DNA of 64,000 nucleotides from Favolaschia claudopus. Lineage: Eukaryota > Basidiomycota > Agaricomycetes > Agaricales > Mycenaceae. This document shows positions 57,722-64,000 of this stretch, one piece after another. The notes under the pieces are model-generated. The model was not told the DNA's origin. It worked only from the letters and a program-made list of their open reading frames with translations, and ran no database searches. Position 1 is the first letter of the stretch. Every line of letters starts with the position of its first letter. Location of the stretch: NCBI GenBank assembly GCA_037176885.1, contig JAWWNJ010000067.1, positions 806,001-870,000 of the forward strand, in the 5' to 3' direction. Position numbers and translations under genes: made by a program.

Positions 57722-58335
57722 CTCGGTTATTTAAGTAACTTCCATCCTGTATCTCGACACTAATACACGATGGGTCACTCAATTTTTCAATTATCTTTGC
57801 CAATGTAGCATCGTGCTGTGAACTATGAATCTACCGTGATTAACAAATGCAATTTTCTTAGGCCTGGTTCGTTGGACTCGGAACATCAAGAGTGCTTCGA
57901 AACAGGAACAGTTCAGTTCCCGAATTCGGTACGGCCAATGTGCAAGCGCGTACTTTTGCCAACGGCATCGTCAAGACCTAGGTTTTGTGGAATATAGTAA
58001 GCCTGTATGCTAATCCGAAGTCTTTCATCTGTAGACTAAAGCTGAGATGGGTTGCCCTCCCGTACCTCCAAGATGAAGTGGTCGGAAGTGAGTTCAAGCA
58101 ACTTACCATGGCGCGTGAATCATCGTGTTCAATGGCTCAATTCTTCCGACGGATTTCATCCAGGTTGTGATAACAATGCACAGGCGCAGTGTTCATCGAA
58201 GAGAAATTTTTATGGTGACGAAAGTGTTCTTGCAATGGAAGATCATTCATGTTTTCGATGTCTCTCAAGTCGTCTCTTGGAAGTGAATTCAAATAAAGAT
58301 AAAAAAGGTTTCGATATTACTGTAACTAAGCCGTA
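57722..58335. other. Region between convergent genes; nothing seen
   Basis: 0.6 kb holding the 3' ends of the unknown gene and the recombinase gene. Confidence 0.5.
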
Positions 58336-61300
58336 CTAAGCTGTGAATGAACTCGACTCGAATAAGATTTTCTCGGTAGCTTTCATCTCCCCAGCATTCT
58401 TCGGCTTCTTCCCCAGAAAATCACAAAACGCCCGAACCGTCCTGAAAACAGGTTTTCCGGAAGCATCTTGCGCAAGCTCGTACCGGTCTCGAATGAATCG
58501 CAACGCCAGATCGATATTCCAGTTGCGCTTTTCGGACAGATTGGTGATCAAGTCGACAACGAGCTTCCGCCGACTACGCTCCGTCTTGACGGAGCCAACA
58601 TCACGGCGCCACGATGGTCTGCTAAACGCCTCCTCTAGCTCACGAGTTGAGAGGAACCCATTGAGGCCGGTTGTCCATTCGACCCAGATGTCCGAGATTT
58701 TCGACACTGGCTGGTAGGTGTAGTACGGAAGATATGAATTTGGTTTTGGCCCAGCCGTGAGCCATTCCCACTGATGATTGCGCAGCCGTGTATCACCAAA
58801 CTTCTGGACCAGCGCCTGCCAAGCAGCTACTTGAGCTTCAGAAGAAGCCTGACTCGGTCCCGCCGCCCCGGATATAGGCACCGTGATGCTGGATGAGACG
58901 GGAAGGGGACGTGCAGGAGGCGTCGAGGCTGCGGGGTGCGAAGCCGAGACGGCTTTGGGTGTGTTCAAAAGCACCGAAGGGTCTGCGCTAGGTTGCGTGA
59001 TGGCTGGAAGAGCAATAGTTGTCGCTGCGGTGAAGATCGGCAGTGGTTCTGAAGGTGATGCCAAAGGGAGCAGCCCTTGGAGGCTCTGGATAGCGGAAAG
59101 CTGGTCTGGATGGAAGATCGGATAGGGTGAGGGATTGGGATGAGTGTCGACAGTGTTATCGAAATAAGAGAAGTCGAAGTCAAAGTGCTCGAGCGATAGC
59201 GATGTTGTATCAGGTACTAGCTCATGACTCGCTGGATTCAAAACGGCAGGGAGCGGCGGGGAGCTTGAGGCTGGTGTTGGGTACACGAGCGAGCGTGAGA
59301 TGGTCGGAGGAGGAGTTGGTAGAGCGGGCGGCGAAACTGTGGGACCCAAGTTATTTCTGTCTTAAGCACAAGGGAACGGAAACCTACCTGAATACCCGTC
59401 GGTCTTGCGTTTCTTCTTCGTACGGCTTCCGTTATGTTCGATGAGATCCTGCAGCACAGTGAGCTGCGACTTCAAATCGTCTTGGTACGTCTGGTTTGCC
59501 TGACGTTCAATTTCTTGGTCAATGGCAAGACGCGACATGGCGGCAGTGAAAGTGTTCGCAATATTCTGCGGCAGGCTCTCGAGGGCAAGCGCCACATCCT
59601 TCTCAGCCTTGGCGATAGCCGACGCTGACTGCGCCGCAAACGAACGAAAGGTGGAGGAATTAAATGGAGGATATTGGAAAATCGCAGCGGAAGGGTGTCG
59701 GGTGTAGAGGACAGCTGCATCTTGGACGATGACAGTGCGCAGCCAAATGAGAAGCCCGAGGAAATGCCGCAGGGCTATATCCCGAGCCATTCTATTTGCT
59801 GCCTCTCGTGCGTCCAATTTCTTGAGCTCGTCCTCGACCCAAGGAAAAATGAGGGCAAGGACGGCGGCCGGAGGTTCTAGGTAGGGCTGGAATGAGTGGA
59901 GGAATCACATTCAAGAACAAAAAACTTACGGAGCGAGTCTCGAGCAAGAAAGTGAGTTTCCGGATGCTCGGAATCAAACATAGCTGCCGCCAACATAGCG
60001 CGAAGAGGGAGAGCCCTGTCGTAGCAGGCACGATAAGACCCCGAATCACTCCAGCCTCCCAGAGCTTTGACCTCTGCGGAGCTGGCACCGTTCTCGCGAG
60101 CCGTCTTGGCGGTGTAACCACGTCCCGCATGTGTAACCTTTGAAATGGACACATTATTCTTCTCGTGTAGATTCTTGACTCGTTCACGGTGATCTGGAAT
60201 ATGTCAGTCATAATGCCAGGTCAAGTTGAAAGACGGCGAACGTACTCGCATATGACATTTCTTGCTTGCAGTCTTTTGACGACGAGAAGGTGAAAAGTTC
60301 GTACCACTCTCGTTTACCGAAATCACCGTAGGCGGGGTCCGAGAAATCTACTTCAAAATTCGGCACGGGCGAGTTGATAACATGGAAGAGGGCGAAAAAC
60401 AGAAATCCAATGGCGCCGACCGGGCAAAGCTCCACCACGAAGTGTCGAAAGGCGCCGTGTTCGTCAACACGACCTGATTGATTTTGTTTTGAGTTGTCGG
60501 CAATGAGCGTGAGTGCCTAGATATCATAATGAGCCTCGAGAGATAAAGCATTGAAAGCTGTACTCACTCGTAGCTTTGTGCCATGGCCCTTGGCATGCAT
60601 CGGAACATCGTAGCAGTACATATCGGACCAAACGAGAAGACGGGAGTTGTCACCACGGAATGCGGTCGTAGACGATGTCAACATCATCGCGCGATCACGC
60701 ATAGCACGCCAAATCTTCGTCGGACCTTTGGATTCCAGCCCAGAAGTCGCCAGTTGGGTGAGCTGATCGTCCGTATAGGTGTCTAGAATGTTGCTCAACC
60801 GTCTGAACTGCAAGATATTGGTCAAGATTCAACGTACCTGCTCTCGTTCCGGCGGCCTTGAGGGAATGGGCCTTCTTCGTTCTCTCGGGCTCGTTATGGG
60901 CGAAGGCTTCCTCGAGAGTTTTGATGCGATTGTCCGTGCGCAAACTGACTTGCGCTTCCGGGATGTGGCGATATAGATGTTGGGTGTCGAATCGGTAATG
61001 TTCGAGGGCCGAGACAACTTGCTTTGCATGCTCGATGCCGCACGTCGACGTTGATTGCGTGTTATCAGCGAGCTTTCGTTTCTGTAGGCACGAATCAGTC
61101 TCTCCATTTGTCATTTTCTTCAAAATCCGTACCTGCGGTCGTTTCATTTCATAGTCGAGGAAGAGAACAACCTTTGCCACTGTGATTGGCAAGGCCGGAA
61201 TGCGTTGGTACAAGGGATCTTTCTGGAAACGGAGTGTTTCGCGTCCATCGAACCACAAGATGTAATTGCCGTAGTGCCGTTTATATGTGTCGCCAGTCGA

Positions 61301-61636
61301 CTTGCCCTCCTGGTTTTTCTGCACGAAGCTCTGACGGAGGAGTTGCGATTCGGCTTCGAGAGCAGCGTAAGAGGACTGGGAGGCCGGCCCACAGTCGATT
61401 GGGGTGTCGCTTGGACAGAATGTATGGGGATTGCGGGTCGGTGGCATGACAGAGGTTGGCTCGCGGTCAACGACTTCTTCCATGGCGTTGAAGCGATATG
61501 GTGGGTCAGGAATAGGCGGAAGTGAAGTAGTGGTAAGAGATGACGAATGGAATCGCCGGCGTTTAAGTGCAAGAGCTGTGGGTGGCCCATTGTAGGCTAT
61601 TATCCGGATTTCCTTTGTTTGGGATGCGGCCACCAT
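58336..61636 (-). CDS. CryptonF tyrosine recombinase with GCR1-type C-terminal domain
   Basis: The ATG at 61636 starts a protein of roughly 900 residues. All introns (30-60 nt class) close in frame; the one near 60,790-60,845 ends at TTCTAG and joins GTRA to DTYTDDQL. The N-terminal SAM-like part (STGDTYKRHYGNYILWF) is followed by the catalytic set of tyrosine recombinases: an Arg in AFRGDNSR, HAGR (His-x2-Arg) and the Tyr in SGSYRACYDRAL. After a coiled linker, the last exon has ISDIWVEWTTGLNGFLSTRELEEAF, the GCR1_C DNA-binding domain found in CryptonF elements. It should cut and rejoin DNA through a covalent Tyr link to insert a circular intermediate. No frameshift or stop was found, so this copy may be active. 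Confidence 0.88.
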
Positions 61637-62860
61637 TCTGAGCCGCCGTTAATTTAGACTTGGCAGAATATGTCATTGTCCACCATTACTCACTGTGAAA
61701 ACAAAGACGGATGCTCGGAAATCTTCGCAACAAGCCGAGAACAACGCCAGAAAGGAATTCAAGAAATATGGCGATTAAACTTGGTTGCGCGCCTCGACCA
61801 AGGAGATGTAGCGGTTTTCTTCGTTGAAAATAAAGATTATAACGTGTCGAGTGTATTGGTAAAGCAGAAGTTGAGAACACGAGCTTAGAGCATTAAAAGA
61901 CTGAGTAATGTACGAAGAGATGGGTCGTCGACTTCAAGTTCGAGGCGTCATAGAGCACGGCTAAAACGCGCCAGAAAGACAGCAGCCGCTAGTAAGACAG
62001 CGTAGCGGACTTGAAACTGCCCGACAGAGGTGCGCAATGAGGCGGCGACGGCGCGTCGTTGTCGTCGTACTCAGGAGAAGTGGCAGCGGAAAGGCGGACC
62101 GATGGTCCTGATTGATAATTGATGGTGGCAGTGGCCACGGATCTGAACGGCACCGGGATAATCCGGTCCTCTGTGTACATCGTGTATTAACGGTGTTGAC
62201 CTTGGCCCAAGGTCACCGGCGGTCACTGGCGGGGTCACCAGCGGGTCCTGGTGATCCCACATATACTCTATGTGACGGGTCATTATATATTTACCTTACA
62301 CGGCTGTTACCTCACTTTCCATGTATGGCTATTACATAAGAGATATGCTTTTACTCTTAACCTTGACTATGTCTACGTGAGCTTGCCAACACAAGTATCG
62401 AGGAGAAATACCTTATGTCCCCCTGGATGCCTGAGCATGCGTATAAAGGCTCCCCGTGCCTCCTAGGTTACAGGAGCCCTGCGGAGGGTCACACTGCCCC
62501 TCGCCGTAGGGTGACAACGGTGGCGAGTGCTCAGCGCTCGTCTTATCCTCATCTAAGGACCATGAGCGCTTCCTTGAGCTGCTCTGAGTCTTTACCGCGT
62601 TCTTCAGCAAGAAGCCTAAACGACTCGCATCACAATGGAGCCCACCGCGAGGGCTTCATGCATGAAGAACGGATGAATGGGATGGCGGGATGTTCCGCCA
62701 TCCGAGCTTGACTGACCTGCCTTTCGTTATTGGCATAGAGTCAAGCTCTCCCCCCTCTTTTCCTGAGCCTGGTCTCAGAGTGGGGGGCAAACGGCGCCCG
62801 TACCGACTTGTGACGTGGCGCCAACGACGCCGCCGCGACGTGGGAATTTCCCACCCTTCT
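61637..62860. other. No gene seen; possible LTR-like fragment
   Basis: There is no supported gene. TGTGACGGGTCATTATA at 62271 and GCGTATAAAGGCTCC at 62439 look like parts of a gypsy-type LTR, but no terminal CA or target duplication was found. Confidence 0.35.
62229..62246 (-). repeat. 18-bp inverted repeat, right member
   Basis: GCGGGGTCACCAGCGGGT, the exact reverse complement of 55625-55642, set in a cluster of GGTCACC motifs (62210-62255). Confidence 0.7.
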
Positions 62861-63915
62861 CTGACGACGACGATGACCACTGAGCGCCTTCAAGTACCTT
62901 GGCTGCTCGTGGTCTTCCCTCAAGAACGTCTGCGTCTGGGGGGCCGACTTTGCTTCTGTTGTGAGACAAGCGTGCGCAAGAGCTCGAAGATTCGTCAAGA
63001 CTCCTGGCCACATCAACGACGACCACTGAGCGCCTACAAGTCTTTTGGCTGCTCGTGGTCCTCCCTCAAGAGAGAGTTTGTTCTGGCAAGCTAACCTGGT
63101 GACCCTACCTCGAAATTTCACTGGGCAGTTTCTCGGCCTGGGTCTTGATATCGACCACAGAGCGCCGTCTGGTGGCTGCTCGTGCTCTCCTCAAGGTCCA
63201 AACGTACTCTGGGGGGCTGATCTGGCTCTCAAGCTCAACGCTTGCACAGAAACCTGAAGATTCTGGATGGCTTCAGGGCTTGATTCGAGTTCTTACTTCA
63301 AGATCTTACTCATAGTCCTTCTCGGCGATCTCGACATTGACTGCAAAGCGCCTTCGTTGGCTGCTAGCATGTTATTCAGGTTCTTCAAGAATGTCTCGGG
63401 CGACGATACCTTCAATGGACGAGGAAATGACGGCTGTGACTCAAGGGGGATGGTTGGAGGTTGAGGGCGAGCGGGAGCGGATCCGAGAGTGCTGGGATTT
63501 CAAAGCTGTATGTGCATATGTTATGAATGCCTTGTTCAATTCCTTCCCCTCTCCGTCGCCTCGCCTCTGTCTGATCTCTGGATGAGTCTCGTTCCCGAGC
63601 GCGTTCCTCACGCTGCTCGGGTAACTCTGAGGTCCATGAGAGCAGAGGTTCCCCTCTCCGCTTCCCTACCTCCGCGATTACTCGATAAACCTCGAAGCGC
63701 CTGCGCGGCTGCTGAAGGTTTCTTGGCTCATCGTGAAGACTCGTCAAGTTTTGGATGTTTTGAGGAAGCCTCAAGAATACGACAGACTCACTTCCCGGAT
63801 GTGAAACAACCTGGAGGAAACTCGACGAGTTGTTACATTGGGCAACTATGTGTTTGAGCGCCCTCATGGCCGCTCAACACACGAGCACTCTCGCGGGAAT
63901 TCAAGTGCTATGGCT
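62861..63915. repeat. Degenerate tandem repeats of about 130-190 bp
   Basis: A core like GACCACTGAGCGCCT, then about 10 bases, then TTGGCTGCTCGTGGTC and CCTCAAG recurs near 62875, 63021, 63153, 63339, 63689 and 63853. The first three units are closest (spacing 146 and 132). No gene is supported. It may be a decayed satellite or a duplicated coding remnant. Confidence 0.6.
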
Positions 63916-64000
63916 GCTTGAGTTTGCGCACACGCGTGGAACAGGGTGCAAGACAGTTAGAAAGATGTAGTATCTCCTATAATCTACATACTGTCGAGTT
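63916..64000. other. End of window, nothing seen
   Basis: The last bases are ordinary sequence, too short to classify. Confidence 0.5.

Noticed and set aside
60800..60840. Frameshift in the Crypton at a 30-nt GT..AG stretch
   Set aside because: Using the next AG (TTCTAG) gives a normal-length intron and restores the expected DTYTDDQL continuation.
62271..62640. Possible solo gypsy LTR
   Set aside because: A plausible start and TATA box, but no clear 3' end and no target duplication.
63412..63867. 151-residue minus-strand open frame in the right-end repeats
   Set aside because: No domain, no splicing support, low-complexity composition inside a repeat region.

Overview
The window reads as genomic DNA of a filamentous Agaricomycete (Basidiomycota). 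The genes are dense in short introns of about 50-60 nt with GT..AG ends, and the families present fit that group: an F-box/LRR-like protein, sedolisin proteases, a thaumatin-like protein, small secreted proteins, a Ty1/copia retrotransposon and a CryptonF tyrosine-recombinase element. No rRNA, confident tRNA, CRISPR or bacterial-type operon was seen. All calls come from reading the sequence; exon joins were chosen by frame and splice consensus.

Layout. 1-1687: no gene seen. 1688-6704: a 5.0-kb DNA element with a perfect 9-bp target-site duplication, short imperfect terminal inverted repeats and dense GCGGC subterminal repeats; it carries a coding region with a Cys/His cluster, a possible USP-like C-terminal half and a PHD finger, but no visible transposase. 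7243-8166: secreted cupin with a GC-AG intron. 9794-10302: small secreted six-cysteine protein. 12256-12989: coiled-coil nuclear-type gene (family member 1). 13720-15235: GRE2-like reductase. 15709-17193: MYND-type protein whose tail is altered by a 110-bp tandem duplication. 17372-21596: copia element with identical LTRs but no integrase core. 21900-22650: coiled-coil member 2. 22946-24517: F-box protein. 25691-27815: MFS transporter. 28406-29747: NmrA-like protein.

30717-37026 holds two sedolisin (tripeptidyl-peptidase) paralogues head to head. 37539-39746: acidic nuclear protein with repeated NLS-like motifs and two C2H2 fingers. 40673-41569 and 42727-44014: coiled-coil members 3 and 4. 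44647-46002: thaumatin-like protein. 47751-50062: non-autonomous DNA transposon with about 225-bp inverted repeats and a 6-bp target duplication. 50146-50638: small secreted double-psi beta-barrel-like protein. 51787-53640: FAD monooxygenase with a 12-nt micro-exon. 54113-54719: small hypothetical gene. 56009-57721: unknown multi-exon gene. 58336-61636: intact CryptonF recombinase. 62861-63915: degenerate repeats.

The most unusual items are the 1688-6704 element, the four-member coiled-coil family (one member with a tandem intron-exon duplication), a pair of 18-bp inverted repeats enclosing the Crypton and its unknown neighbour, a 16-bp intergenic motif present five times, and several gene-structure events (micro-exon, GC-AG intron, an intron bounded by a 9-bp direct repeat). 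The secreted proteins (cupin, thaumatin-like, two proteases, two small proteins) would act outside the cell, in wall or substrate turnover; nothing links them into one pathway.
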